Assembly (NCBI GenBank): GCA_947058885.1
Contig: CAMSIF010000003.1
Span: forward strand, 1 to 59,083
Source: an uncultured Clostridia bacterium
Lineage (GTDB): Bacteria > Bacillota > Clostridia > Oscillospirales > Oscillospiraceae
Direction of reading: 5' to 3'
Length of the DNA stretch: 59,083 bases
Under the pieces are notes generated by a model. It searched no databases. It saw only the letters and a program-made list of their open reading frames with translations, and was not told where the DNA came from. Below, in pieces: positions 9,374-18,064 of this stretch; position 1 is the stretch's first letter, and the number at the start of each line of letters is the position of its first letter. The position numbers and the translations under genes were made by a program.

Positions 9374-10132
9374 ATGATTATTGACTCTCACACCCATATC
9401 CGGGAGGGCAACGACGATATTTCCGCGTTTCTCAAGGGGATGGACGAGGCTGGGGTGGATATGTCCATCGTCAGCCCTATTGCTCCCGTAACCCTTGGCT
9501 TTCATGACAACACCTATGTGGCGGGACTGGTCAGGCAGTACCCGGACCGGATTATAGGGTACTGCTCCGTACACCCCGCTGACGCCAACGCTCTGGATGA
9601 GCTTCGCCGCTCGGTGGAGGACTACAGACTCAAGGGCTTGAAGCTCCATCCGCCTATCCAGAATTTCTCCATGCTGGACCCGCGGCTGGGGCCTATTATT
9701 GAAGCCTGTATTGGCTACGATATACCCATTTTGGTTCACACGGGACCCGTTTACTCCAGAGAATCCAGGATGGTGTTCAGCAATTCGGTGGACATTGACG
9801 AGCTGGCGATACAGTACCCCAGAGCGAAATTTATCATCGCCCACGGACATCCCTTTGGCATAGACCCGGTGATGGTTGCCAAACACGAGAACGTGTACAT
9901 GGACACCACCAGCACTACGTCGGAATATCTGACGATGTTTCCCCAGCTGGCGTCCATGCTCTACGAGTGGATGCGCGGGGATGGAAAGATTCTCTTTGGC
10001 TCGGACGCAAACCAGAACCATCCCGAGCGGTTCGCCAGCGACCTCAAGCCGCTGCGGGCAATGGATATTCCGCAGGAGAGCAAAGAGAAGCTGTTCTCCG
10101 GCAACATAAAGAGTCTTCTGCACATGGCCTGA
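9374..10132 (+). CDS. amidohydrolase family protein (TIM-barrel metal-dependent hydrolase)
   Basis: The 252-residue protein starts MIIDSHTHIREGNDD, giving the HxH metal motif at His6/His8. Further expected residues are His122 in VHTGP, His157/His159 in IIAHGHPFG and Asp211 in FGSDANQNHPE. This matches the amidohydrolase-2 family, whose members are hydrolases or decarboxylases on small organic substrates. It lies between the S9 and M20 peptidase genes, so a role in trimming the released product, such as an amide or lactam, is plausible but not shown. AGGAGG precedes the start closely. Confidence 0.85.
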   Translation: MIIDSHTHIREGNDDISAFLKGMDEAGVDMSIVSPIAPVTLGFHDNTYVAGLVRQYPDRIIGYCSVHPADANALDELRRSVEDYRLKGLKLHPPIQNFSMLDPRLGPIIEACIGYDIPILVHTGPVYSRESRMVFSNSVDIDELAIQYPRAKFIIAHGHPFGIDPVMVAKHENVYMDTTSTTSEYLTMFPQLASMLYEWMRGDGKILFGSDANQNHPERFASDLKPLRAMDIPQESKEKLFSGNIKSLLHMA

Positions 10133-10182
10133 CTGGCGGGTGGAGAAAACCACAGTGAAAACGACCTGAAAGGGGAGCGCAT

Positions 10183-11616
10183 ATGGAAAACTGGCTGGAA
10201 AAAGTTTACGGCATTATTGAAAGGAGGTTCCAGGAGGAACATCTGCCAAACATTCTGAAGCTGGTCCGCCAGCCCAGCATTGCCGGAACAGGCGAGGGCA
10301 TTGAGGAGTGCGCCAATATGGTTCTGAAAATGCTGGAGGATATCGGCTGCGTGGAGGGACATCTGGAGCACTACGTCCACAGCCCGGTGGTAAGCGCGAA
10401 ACTCTATTCGGAACGGCCTGACGCGCCCACGCTGGTCATTTATGGCATGTACGACGTTCAGCCGCCGGAGCCGCTGGAGGAGTGGCGCGTTCCTCCCTAC
10501 GAGGGCGCGGTCCTGGACGTGGAGCCCTACGGGGAGTGCGTTGTGGCCCGGGGTATTGCCAATTCTAAAGGACCGCTGGTGTGTTTTATTAATACAGTGA
10601 AGGTAATCAAGGAGGCATTGGGATATTTCCCGCTGAATCTCTGGTTTGTCATTGAGGGGGAGGAGGAGATGGGCAGTGAGAGCCTTGTGCCCTTCACCCA
10701 AAAACATGGGGAAGAGCTGTCAAAAAGCGTAGGCGTGTATCTCCTCTCAGCCAGACAGGATGAAAACGGTAAGCCCTTTACCACCCTTGGGAATAAGGGC
10801 ATTCTTTACTTCGAGCTTGAGGCCAGGGGCGGAGAGTGGGGCGGCCCATCCCGGATTGACGTTCACGGCAGCAATGCCGCCTGGGTGTCTAACCCGCTCT
10901 GGCGGCTGGTGAACGCCCTTGCTACCATGCGGGACGAGGACGACAATATTCTCATTGAGGGGTTTTACGACGAGGTTGCGCCGCTCAATGAGATGGATGA
11001 ATACTATACCAACAAAATGGCCGAAGTCCTGGACGAGGATATGTACTTGAACAAACGGTTTTTCGCCAGTCGGTTTCTCCACGGCCTCCACGGCAAGGAC
11101 GCGCTGCACGCCTTGTTATGGAATCCTACGCTGAATATCGACGGCATCTGGGGCGGCTATACGGGCCCCGCTACCAAGACGATTCTGCCCTATCACGCTA
11201 CCTGCAAGATTGATGTGCGGATGGTACCCGATATGCGGGCGGAGACGGTCCTGGAGAAAATCCGCAGGCATTTGGACAGCCACGGTTTTTCAGATATCGA
11301 AATCAGGGTGCGTCAATGCACCCCCTACTCCAAGGTTGACGCCAACAGCGCCCTGGCCCGCGCCTGTATCGCGGCCATGGAGCAGAGCGGATATCCGGAA
11401 AATACGGTATGGCCTATTTTTCCCGGTTCCGGACCGGCCTATCTTTTTACAGATCCGCCGGTCTCCCTGCCTCTGGTGGATTACAGCCTGGGTATCAGCG
11501 GACAGATTCACGCGCCCAACGAATATTTTACCGTGAAGGGCCTGAAGGAGAACGAGATGTCCGTTGCGGCGGTCTTGTGGAACCTCTGCCGCATTTTGGA
11601 AGAGGACAAGCAATAA
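10183..11616 (+). CDS. M20-family peptidase homologue with substituted metal ligands
   Basis: The 477-residue protein has the M20 dipeptidase/carboxypeptidase fold signatures. Compared with the canonical metal-site pattern, GHYDVQP reads GMYDVQP (Met89 for His), the bridging-Asp motif ADDKG reads ANSKG (Asn127) and the later Asp is Ala190. The EGEEE pair (Glu161/Glu162) and the C-terminal His443 in IHAPNE remain. It is either a subfamily with a different metal arrangement or a weakened enzyme. The lid-domain segment lies around 200-330. It is the last gene of the operon, followed by a strong hairpin at 11630-11670. Substrate unknown; a dipeptide-like product of the upstream enzymes would fit. 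Confidence 0.82.
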   Translation: MENWLEKVYGIIERRFQEEHLPNILKLVRQPSIAGTGEGIEECANMVLKMLEDIGCVEGHLEHYVHSPVVSAKLYSERPDAPTLVIYGMYDVQPPEPLEEWRVPPYEGAVLDVEPYGECVVARGIANSKGPLVCFINTVKVIKEALGYFPLNLWFVIEGEEEMGSESLVPFTQKHGEELSKSVGVYLLSARQDENGKPFTTLGNKGILYFELEARGGEWGGPSRIDVHGSNAAWVSNPLWRLVNALATMRDEDDNILIEGFYDEVAPLNEMDEYYTNKMAEVLDEDMYLNKRFFASRFLHGLHGKDALHALLWNPTLNIDGIWGGYTGPATKTILPYHATCKIDVRMVPDMRAETVLEKIRRHLDSHGFSDIEIRVRQCTPYSKVDANSALARACIAAMEQSGYPENTVWPIFPGSGPAYLFTDPPVSLPLVDYSLGISGQIHAPNEYFTVKGLKENEMSVAAVLWNLCRILEEDKQ

Positions 11617-11629
11617 CGGACTGCGCTTG

Positions 11630-11670
11630 ATAAGCCGAAGACCCGCCATGCAGGCGGGTCTTCGGCTTAT
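11630..11670. terminator. strong hairpin terminator between convergent genes
   Basis: An 18-bp perfect stem (ATAAGCCGAAGACCCGCC at 11630-11647 and its complement at 11653-11670) with loop ATGCA. It lies between the stops of the M20 gene (+) and the M24 gene (-) and probably serves both. The T-run after it is short. Confidence 0.8.
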
Positions 11671-11700
11671 ATTTCTCCCCAACAGTGAAAATCTTCGCGC

Positions 11701-12771
11701 TTACAGCTCAATGAGGTCATGGGGGACGCTGATCAGATTTTGATTTCCGCCCTCCTGGATGATGACCTGATCCTCAATGCGAACGCCGCCCCAGCCGGGA
11801 ATGTACAGGCCGGGCTCGATGGTGGTTACCACGTTTTCCTGATAGACGTCCGGAGCGTTCTGCCGGATAAAGGGAACCTCGTGGACAAAAAGGCCGATAC
11901 CGTGGCCGATACCGCCGTAGTGATACTGGAAGTAGGGCGTGTCCTTGATAGCCTGAATGGAAGCCTCGTATACATCCGCGCACTTTGCGCCCGCCCGCAT
12001 AACCGCGAGAGAATCCTCCAGCATCTGCTTTTCCAGGGCATAGACTTCCTTCTGACGGCTGCTGGCTTTCCCTACCACCACCGTGCGGGTCATATCGCTC
12101 ATGTAGCCGTTAAATTGACAGCCGTAGTCCATCAGTACAAAATCTCCGTACTGAATGGCGCGGTCGGATGGAATTCCGTGGAGAAGGCTGGTGTTAGGTC
12201 CGGAAATGAGGATGTTGCCGTAGGGCTGCGTATCCGCCCCCTCAAACACCATATAGGAGGACAGCTTTGCCGCCAGCTCCTTTTCCGTGACGCCAACGCG
12301 GATGTCGTCCAGAATGCGGTAGAAGGCCCGGCAGGCGATATCGCAGGCGGCCCGCAGGTATTCCACCTCCTGGGGCGTTTTGACGCTGCGAAGCTGCTCA
12401 ATCACATTTTCCGTGGGCAAAAGCTCCGCGTCTGCCGCATCGCTTAAGGCGCGGTGTTCGTTGAAGCTCAAGACATCCGCCTCAAAGGCCATGCTCTGGA
12501 GCTTCTGCTCCTTCAGGATGTGGGCAACGGCTTTCATGACGCTGCCGCCGGTGGACCGCCAATCGACCACGGTAAAATCCGGCGCTTCTAGCCCCGCCTG
12601 TTCGGTGTAACGGGGATCTGTAATCAGGAAGCCGCCGTTTGGGGTCATGAGCACGTAGGAGTCCGCCCCCTTGAAACCGCTGGCCCAGCGGACGTTAGGC
12701 CCTTTTTTCAAAAAAATTGCCTCCGGGGCGTTTGGCTCGTTGAACCATGGCAGCAGCCGTTTGTTGTACAT
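11701..12771 (-). CDS. M24-family aminopeptidase (Xaa-Pro peptidase type)
   Basis: The 356-residue protein has the creatinase-like N-terminal domain (1-125) and the pita-bread catalytic domain. All five dinuclear metal ligands can be placed: Asp215 and Asp226 (MDYGCQFNGYMSDMTRT), His290 (GIGHGIGLFVHE), Glu319 (TIEPGLY) and Glu333 (VRIEDQV), plus His198 in LLHGIPSD. It removes N-terminal residues before proline, or splits Xaa-Pro dipeptides, in the cytosol. The ATG at 12771 has AAGGGAG upstream. It is a stand-alone gene convergent with the hydrolase operon, so functional linkage to that operon is possible but not evident. Confidence 0.93.
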   Translation of the reverse strand: MYNKRLLPWFNEPNAPEAIFLKKGPNVRWASGFKGADSYVLMTPNGGFLITDPRYTEQAGLEAPDFTVVDWRSTGGSVMKAVAHILKEQKLQSMAFEADVLSFNEHRALSDAADAELLPTENVIEQLRSVKTPQEVEYLRAACDIACRAFYRILDDIRVGVTEKELAAKLSSYMVFEGADTQPYGNILISGPNTSLLHGIPSDRAIQYGDFVLMDYGCQFNGYMSDMTRTVVVGKASSRQKEVYALEKQMLEDSLAVMRAGAKCADVYEASIQAIKDTPYFQYHYGGIGHGIGLFVHEVPFIRQNAPDVYQENVVTTIEPGLYIPGWGGVRIEDQVIIQEGGNQNLISVPHDLIEL

Positions 12772-12886
12772 AGAATGTTCTCCCTTCTGTTTTTATCATT
12801 ACGTGAACTTTCTATTTTCCCGCCCCTGCGTATGGGAACCGCCGCAGGGGCAAAGATTTTTTCGTTGAGGCGCGATATGAGGAGGC

Positions 12887-12913
12887 CCGCCGTCTCCCAG
12901 CGGGAGCCGGCGG
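12887..12913. other. GC-rich hairpin just after the stalk-domain gene
   Basis: Twelve-position stem with one mismatch (12887-12898 with 12902-12913, loop 12899-12901), starting 18 bases beyond the stop at 12931. It could end the minus-strand transcript, but no T-run follows on that strand. A second 9-bp hairpin lies at 12822-12851. Confidence 0.4.
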
Positions 12914-12930
12914 ACGTATCTCGTTTTATT

Positions 12931-14652
12931 TTACGCGTTGATGCTGTAGAACAGTCTCCCGGCTTTGGCGTTGACGTACCAAAGGACCTCTCCGTCTTTG
13001 TATATGGGCTGGCAGTCGTAGGAGAGCCGGGCGTCTGCCACGGACCGGACTTCTGTCAGCGGATGGCCGCTCCCGTCTACTTCCACATAGCGGACGCCGT
13101 TGTCCATCACACCATAAGCGCGGGAATTGGTTTCGTAATAGGAAAACTCCTCCCACAAAACCATGAACCGGTCTTCCGCCAGCTTCACCAGGTAGGGGGT
13201 GCTGCCCAGTTTCCCGGAGCCAACGTAGTCCGTCAAAACGGTTTGTGTAACCTCACTGGTGTTATCTTTGCCGCAGGAGAGCAGGACAATCTCCCGCTCG
13301 TCCGGGGACAGGCCCTCCAGGGTGTAGTCCGTATAGACTGTCACCAGCTGGTGGTCCACAGAGTTGATAGCCGCCAGGTAGCTGCTGCCCGAAATCTCAA
13401 AGCCGCCTACCGTAATACCGGTGCAGCTGGCGGCGTTGTCGCCGGGGATGGGCAGCAGCATGGAAGCGTCATAGGACGCGCCGGTGTACTGATGCAGTAC
13501 GAGACCGCGCGTGGAGCTGGTTGTGTGGTCCAGAAGGACAAACAGACCGCCGTCGTGCCGGACAAACTGGTTATAGGAGGGGGTAACATAGTTGCCCTGG
13601 TACAGGCCCAGGTCGTTGACAATCTCCATGGTATCCGTGTTCAGAATAATCGTCAGCTGGGATTCGTGGTCCAATTTCTCTCCCGCGGCGTTTGTGGCCC
13701 GCGAGGTGTGGATGACCAGCTCAGACCCCCACTCGCTCATCCGCAGGGTACCGGCGTCAAAGGGCCGAAGCGTGGCGCATTGCGCACTGGTGATAAAGAC
13801 CTCGCCCAGACGGTCAAAGTCCTTGCTGTACTTGACAATCCGGATGACCTCCTTGCTACTGTCCTCCTCAATGTTATTGCAGCCGAAGACGATATAATTA
13901 TAATGCTCCCCGGCATAAAAACCGCCGAAGAAATCCAGCTCCATAGGTACAGTTGTGGAGGAGAGCAGCGTAAAGGAACCGCTGTCGTAGGTGTCCACAG
14001 AGAGCGTCTCTCCTTGCCCATCCTGGGAGACGTCAAAAACGGAAATGGTCCCCGCTTCCGCGTAGAGATAGGAGTAGCAGGTTCTGCCCCAACGCTGAGT
14101 ACTCTTCTCACGGTTCATGACCCGCAGGTTGCCGCCGGAGGTCTCCGCGAGACGCGCCGTGCCGCCCAGACCGGTGTAAAGGCAGATGCTGTCCTGCTCC
14201 GGGAGCCAGCGGACATCGAAGCCCAGAATCTGCCCCAAATCCCGCAGGCTGTAGAAGTTGCTGCCCTGCACGACATAGGCGGCGAGTTCCATAGCCTGAC
14301 CATCCACAAACAGGCTTGACGTGGAGGGGGCCGCCCAAACGGCGTCCGTCAGTTCGCTGTCCGCACTGCCGCCTGTGTAGGAGGTACCCGTGGACAGCTC
14401 TACCCGGTTCTCCACGCCGTTCCAAATAACGTCAAACTGGCTGGAGGTTCCCGCAAGGGCCGCCGCCAGATCCCGTAAACGGAAGTAGTTGCTTCCTCCT
14501 ATATAATAGCCGACAATATCTGCGGGCTGGTCGTTGACATAGACTGCGGAGGTGGAGCGGAGTGCGCTCGCTGTCTCCGCCGCGCGGGCCTGCGGCAGGG
14601 CGAACAGGACAGCAAGGCACACCGCCGCCAATAATCTTCCCCAATATTTCAC
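12931..14652 (-). CDS. secreted protein with two copper-amine-oxidase-N-like stalk domains and a propeller-like C-terminus
   Basis: The 573-residue product starts with a GTG and has a signal peptide (RLLAAVCLAVLFALPQARA). Two copies of the stalk domain follow: GYYIGGSNYFRLRDLAAAL near 48-66 and AYVVQGSNFYSLRDLGQIL near 125-143. Despite the Pfam name, this repeat is a small extracellular module found in many Firmicute surface proteins and implies no copper chemistry. The remaining 400 residues are rich in short beta strands with repeated blade-like motifs and no catalytic motif I recognise. It is a single-gene unit with its own promoter (14717-14745). Function unknown; an extracellular or cell-surface binding role is likely. 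Confidence 0.8.
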   Translation of the reverse strand: MKYWGRLLAAVCLAVLFALPQARAAETASALRSTSAVYVNDQPADIVGYYIGGSNYFRLRDLAAALAGTSSQFDVIWNGVENRVELSTGTSYTGGSADSELTDAVWAAPSTSSLFVDGQAMELAAYVVQGSNFYSLRDLGQILGFDVRWLPEQDSICLYTGLGGTARLAETSGGNLRVMNREKSTQRWGRTCYSYLYAEAGTISVFDVSQDGQGETLSVDTYDSGSFTLLSSTTVPMELDFFGGFYAGEHYNYIVFGCNNIEEDSSKEVIRIVKYSKDFDRLGEVFITSAQCATLRPFDAGTLRMSEWGSELVIHTSRATNAAGEKLDHESQLTIILNTDTMEIVNDLGLYQGNYVTPSYNQFVRHDGGLFVLLDHTTSSTRGLVLHQYTGASYDASMLLPIPGDNAASCTGITVGGFEISGSSYLAAINSVDHQLVTVYTDYTLEGLSPDEREIVLLSCGKDNTSEVTQTVLTDYVGSGKLGSTPYLVKLAEDRFMVLWEEFSYYETNSRAYGVMDNGVRYVEVDGSGHPLTEVRSVADARLSYDCQPIYKDGEVLWYVNAKAGRLFYSINA

Positions 14653-14716
14653 GACAAAATCCGTCCCTTCTCCCGGGCGGCATGTCTAGACGCGGCCCGC
14701 AGCAAGTATTTTCAAC

Positions 14717-14745
14717 ATTGTAGCATAACTTTGGAAAAGAATCAA
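14717..14745 (-). promoter_or_regulatory. promoter of the stalk-domain protein gene
   Basis: On the minus strand TTGATT (14740-14745), 17 bases, TACAAT (14717-14722), with TGC just before the -10 (extended). Well placed about 65 bases upstream of the GTG start. Confidence 0.7.
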
Positions 14746-14789
14746 CGGATTTGCCGCATTGTAAAGAACTTGTAACGAAAACAGGGACG

Positions 14790-16118
14790 TTAGTACTGAT
14801 AAGTCCGCCGGTTGGCGGCAAGACAGGCCAGCGTAACGGCAAAGGCCGCCGCCTCCGCCGCCACGATGGAGAGCCAGACCCCGTCCAGCTCCAGAAAAAC
14901 TGGCAGGATGAGAACGCTGGCGCACTGGAAGACCAGGGTTCGCAGGAAAGAGATAAGGGCGGAGATGAGGCCGTTGTTCAGGGCGGTGAAGAAGGAGGAG
15001 CCGAAAATATTAAAACCGCTGAGCAGGAACGAGAATGAAAACAGCTGGAAGCCGTGGACCGTCATCTGGTAGAGGTCCTGGTCGTAGCCCACAAAAATCT
15101 TGGAAAGAGGCGCGGCGGCCAGCGTTGCCAGCAGAGCCATAGCCGCCCCTGAGACCGCCGTCAGAACCACGCTTTTACGCAGAAGGCTTTTCAGTTCATC
15201 TGTGTTTTCCGCGCCGTAGTGGAAACTGATGACGGGCGCGCTGCCCACGGCATAGCCGATAAAAATCGCGGCAAAGATGAAAGCGACATACATAATGGCC
15301 CCGTAGGCGGCGATGCCGTCCTCCCCGGCCAGCCGCATGAGCTGGAGGTTATAGAGAATGGTCACCACGGAGGCGGAAATATTGCTCATCAATTCCGAAG
15401 AGCCGTTGGCGCAGGTTTTCAGCAGGATTTTTCCGTAGAATTTTGTTTTGGTGAGACGCAGGAGGCTGTCGTTTTTCCGGAGAAAGTACAGAATGGGAAC
15501 CAGACCGCCCACCATCTGACTGAGGGCGGTAGCGGCTGCCGCGCCCGCCAGTCCCATAGGGAATACCGCCACCAACAGCGCATCCAGAACGATGTTGGTC
15601 AGACCGGCCCCTACAGTGACATAGAGGCCCAGCTTGGGCTTCTCGGCGGTAACAAAAAAGCTCTGGAATATGTTTTGCAGGATAAAACAGGGATTTGCGG
15701 CGAGGATAATTCGGGCGTAGAGCACGCAGTCCTCCAGCATCTGGCCCTCCGCGCCCAGGGCCGCCGCAACGGGCCGGACAAACAAAATGCCCAGTACCCC
15801 TACCGCTGTGCCGCCAATGAGTCCGGTATAGACCAGCAGAGAAAAGTACTGATTGGCCAGCTCCGGTTTGCCCTCGCCGAGGGTTTTCGCCACGATGGCG
15901 GTGCCGCCGGTACCAATCATGAACCCCAGAGCCCCCAGGATAATCAGCAGGGGCATGATAAGGTTTACTGCGGCAAAGGGCGTTTTACCAACAAAGTTGG
16001 ACACAAACACGCCGTCCACTACGCTATAAATGGAGGTGAAAATCATCATGATAACGGATGGGAAGGTAAAACGCAGTAATTTTGAGTAGGTAAAATGCTC
16101 AGATAATTGAATTCTCAT
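14790..16118 (-). CDS. MATE-family multidrug/solute efflux transporter
   Basis: The preferred ATG at 16118 lies four bases after the stop of the MarR gene and has AGAGGA upstream, giving 442 residues; a TTG at 16157 would overlap MarR and lacks support. About twelve hydrophobic segments in two halves and the N-terminal LRFTFPSVIMMIFTSIYSVV, then DGVFVSNFVG, are typical of MATE sodium- or proton-coupled exporters. Co-transcription behind a MarR repressor suggests induction by the exported compound. The substrate is not predictable. Confidence 0.92.
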   Translation of the reverse strand: MRIQLSEHFTYSKLLRFTFPSVIMMIFTSIYSVVDGVFVSNFVGKTPFAAVNLIMPLLIILGALGFMIGTGGTAIVAKTLGEGKPELANQYFSLLVYTGLIGGTAVGVLGILFVRPVAAALGAEGQMLEDCVLYARIILAANPCFILQNIFQSFFVTAEKPKLGLYVTVGAGLTNIVLDALLVAVFPMGLAGAAAATALSQMVGGLVPILYFLRKNDSLLRLTKTKFYGKILLKTCANGSSELMSNISASVVTILYNLQLMRLAGEDGIAAYGAIMYVAFIFAAIFIGYAVGSAPVISFHYGAENTDELKSLLRKSVVLTAVSGAAMALLATLAAAPLSKIFVGYDQDLYQMTVHGFQLFSFSFLLSGFNIFGSSFFTALNNGLISALISFLRTLVFQCASVLILPVFLELDGVWLSIVAAEAAAFAVTLACLAANRRTYQY

Positions 16119-16122
16119 ATAA

Positions 16123-16581
16123 TCAGGGTTCCTCTTTCTTAGAAAATTTTCCGGCAAAGGCCGCCCTCAGTTGGGCGACGTAGTACTCCATTGCCGGGAC
16201 CACCTCCTCCGGAAACAGCCGGAGAGTAGCCGCCATGGCGGCGTCCTCGGTATGGTACAGCTCCTCCAAGGCCTGACGGGCATAGGCCCTGCCGGCTTCG
16301 GTGAGGCAGATCCGTCGCTGCCGTGGCTGGCCCGGCATATGCTCCAGGGTGAGATAGCCCGCCTCCTGGCAGGCTTTGACCACCGTATTGAGGGTGGTTT
16401 TAGGGATGAGGTATTCCTCGCTAATCTGCTTCTGGGAGTGGGGAAGGCCGTCGTCCAGCGCGTAGAGGAGAGCAAGGGTATGGCCGGATACACCGGATCG
16501 GCGGGCCCAGCTGTAATAAAAGCCGTCCATCAGGTTAACGGCTACCATCAGGCGGCGGTTCAGAGCACGGCAGTTTTCCAT
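16123..16581 (-). CDS. MarR-family transcriptional regulator
   Basis: The 152-residue winged-helix protein shows the MarR core: LPHSQKQISEEYLIPKTTLN (recognition region about 49-68), then VVKACQEAGYLTLEHMPGQP and the wing RQRRICLTEAGRAYA. AGGAGG precedes the ATG at 16581. It is the first gene of a two-gene operon with the MATE exporter. The promoter is overlapped by a direct repeat and a dyad (16601-16650), which fits autorepression relieved by a small ligand. Confidence 0.92.
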   Translation of the reverse strand: MENCRALNRRLMVAVNLMDGFYYSWARRSGVSGHTLALLYALDDGLPHSQKQISEEYLIPKTTLNTVVKACQEAGYLTLEHMPGQPRQRRICLTEAGRAYARQALEELYHTEDAAMAATLRLFPEEVVPAMEYYVAQLRAAFAGKFSKKEEP

Positions 16582-16600
16582 AGGCAGGGGTTCCTCCTTG

Positions 16601-16638
16601 AGTACGGTTTCGTACTACAGGAGTATAGTACGGTTTCG
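16601..16638. promoter_or_regulatory. candidate MarR operator (12-bp direct repeat plus dyad)
   Basis: AGTACGGTTTCG occurs at 16601-16612 and again at 16627-16638, a 26-base period. Between and across the copies, GTACTA...TAGTAC (minus-strand reading) forms a dyad spanning the -10 element. Occupancy would block RNA polymerase. Confidence 0.6.
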
Positions 16639-16650
16639 GATTAAAGTCAA
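16622..16650 (-). promoter_or_regulatory. MarR-MATE promoter
   Basis: TTGACT (16645-16650), 17 bases, TATACT (16622-16627) on the minus strand: close to the sigma-A consensus. Confidence 0.8.
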
Positions 16651-16805
16651 TAGGGAACTTTTCGCGTGCGCTGTAATCCATAGGTTCTCGTTTCCAGCGT
16701 GGAAGCCCAAACAGCTCCCAAAAAAATTTACAGTCATTCTATGGAAAATGTGCGGAAAATGGTATATACTAGGAGGGATTTGACTAAAGAAGGAGAAACC
16801 CGAAC

Positions 16806-18062
16806 ATGACGCGGCAACAGATTGGCGCAAATATGTATTTGACTTATGTCCCATCAGAAAAATTCAAAACCAGCTTTCTCAGCGCACAGCTGGCGGTGCC
16901 CCTGCGCCGGGAGACGGCGGCCCCTAACGCTCTCTTGGTAAACGTCCTCAGCCGGGGGACAGCCCGCTTTCCGGATATGACGTCTCTGGGCCGGGAACTG
17001 GACATGCTCTATGGGGCCCGCCTGGAGCCCACGGTACGAAAAAAGGGGGAAATACAGCTGCTCGGCTTTGCGGCCAGCTGTATAGACGACAGATACCTCC
17101 CCTCCGGAGAGCGGCTGCTGGAGCCCCTGACAGACCTGCTGGGAGAGATGCTTCTCTCTCCAGCCCTTCAGGACGGACATTTGAACGCCGGGTATATTGC
17201 CAGCGAGAGGGAAAATCTGGCGGACCTCATCCGCAGCACTGTCAATGACAAACGCTCTTATGCATCCCGCCGCCTGATAGAGGAGATGTGCGCCGGGGAG
17301 CCCTTTGGTATAGGCCGTATGGGCGCGGCGCAGGATGTGGAAGCCGTCACCCCGGAGGCCCTGGAGGCCCACTACCAGTCGATTCTGCCCCGGGCCCGGC
17401 TGGAGCTCTTTTACTGCGGCAGCGCACCGGAGGAACGAGTAAAGGGCGCGTTTGTCCAGGCTTTCTCCACGCTGCCCCGTGAGGGGGAAATCCGGCTGGA
17501 ACCCGCCCTGCGGCTTCCGGCCCGCCCGGAACACCGCGTGGTGACGGAGGAAATGGATGTCACTCAGGGCAAACTGTGCATCGGCTGCCGGACGGAGTGC
17601 GCTGACAGGCCCGCCAACATGATTATGAACGCCATGTTCGGCGGCACATCCAGCTCCAAGCTGTTTCTGAACGTACGGGAAAAGCTGTCCCTGTGCTACT
17701 ACGCGGACAGCACCTACTACTGGACAAAGGGGCTGATTACGATCTCGTCCGGCATTGAACCCAGAGACTATGATAGGGCTATGGAGGAAATCCTGGCCCA
17801 GCTGGAGGACCTGAAGAACGGTGTTTGGGCGGACTGGGAATTTGAGGCCGCCAGGACATCCATTCGCTGTGCCCTGCGCTCCGTGGAGGACTCCGCCGCT
17901 TCGCTGGAGGACTTTTTGATAGGCTGCGGGGTTTTGAAGGACGCGGGAACTCTGGAGGAATTGAAAGAAGGGATACTCCCCGTAACCCGGGAACGGGTTA
18001 TGGCCGCAGCGGCGGCGGTCCAGCCCGATACAGTCTATTTCCTGAGAGGAAGGGAGGCCTAG
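16806..18062 (+). CDS. yfmF: M16-family non-catalytic subunit (YfmF-like)
   Basis: The 418-residue protein has the M16 fold pattern (MTSLGRELDMLYGARLEPTV, GGTSSSKLFLNVREKLSLCY) but no HxxEH zinc motif, as expected of the YfmF partner in bacterial M16 pairs. Its gene ends two bases before the catalytic partner gene yfmH. In Bacillus relatives the pair is annotated with EF-P 5-aminopentanol modification; carrying that role over here is inference. AAGGAG lies ahead of the ATG, and TATACT at 16765-16770 may be the -10 of the operon promoter. Confidence 0.87.
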   Translation: MTRQQIGANMYLTYVPSEKFKTSFLSAQLAVPLRRETAAPNALLVNVLSRGTARFPDMTSLGRELDMLYGARLEPTVRKKGEIQLLGFAASCIDDRYLPSGERLLEPLTDLLGEMLLSPALQDGHLNAGYIASERENLADLIRSTVNDKRSYASRRLIEEMCAGEPFGIGRMGAAQDVEAVTPEALEAHYQSILPRARLELFYCGSAPEERVKGAFVQAFSTLPREGEIRLEPALRLPARPEHRVVTEEMDVTQGKLCIGCRTECADRPANMIMNAMFGGTSSSKLFLNVREKLSLCYYADSTYYWTKGLITISSGIEPRDYDRAMEEILAQLEDLKNGVWADWEFEAARTSIRCALRSVEDSAASLEDFLIGCGVLKDAGTLEELKEGILPVTRERVMAAAAAVQPDTVYFLRGREA

Positions 18063-18064
18063 GC

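Noticed and set aside
12822-12862. Hairpin GCCCCTGCG/CGCAGGGGC followed by a T-run on the plus strand
   Set aside because: It looks like a terminator for plus-strand transcription, but no plus-strand gene ends here; kept only as a possible repeat copy.
12775-14319. 514-codon plus-strand open frame opposite the stalk-domain protein
   Set aside because: The minus strand has a signal peptide, two stalk domains and a promoter; the plus frame has none.
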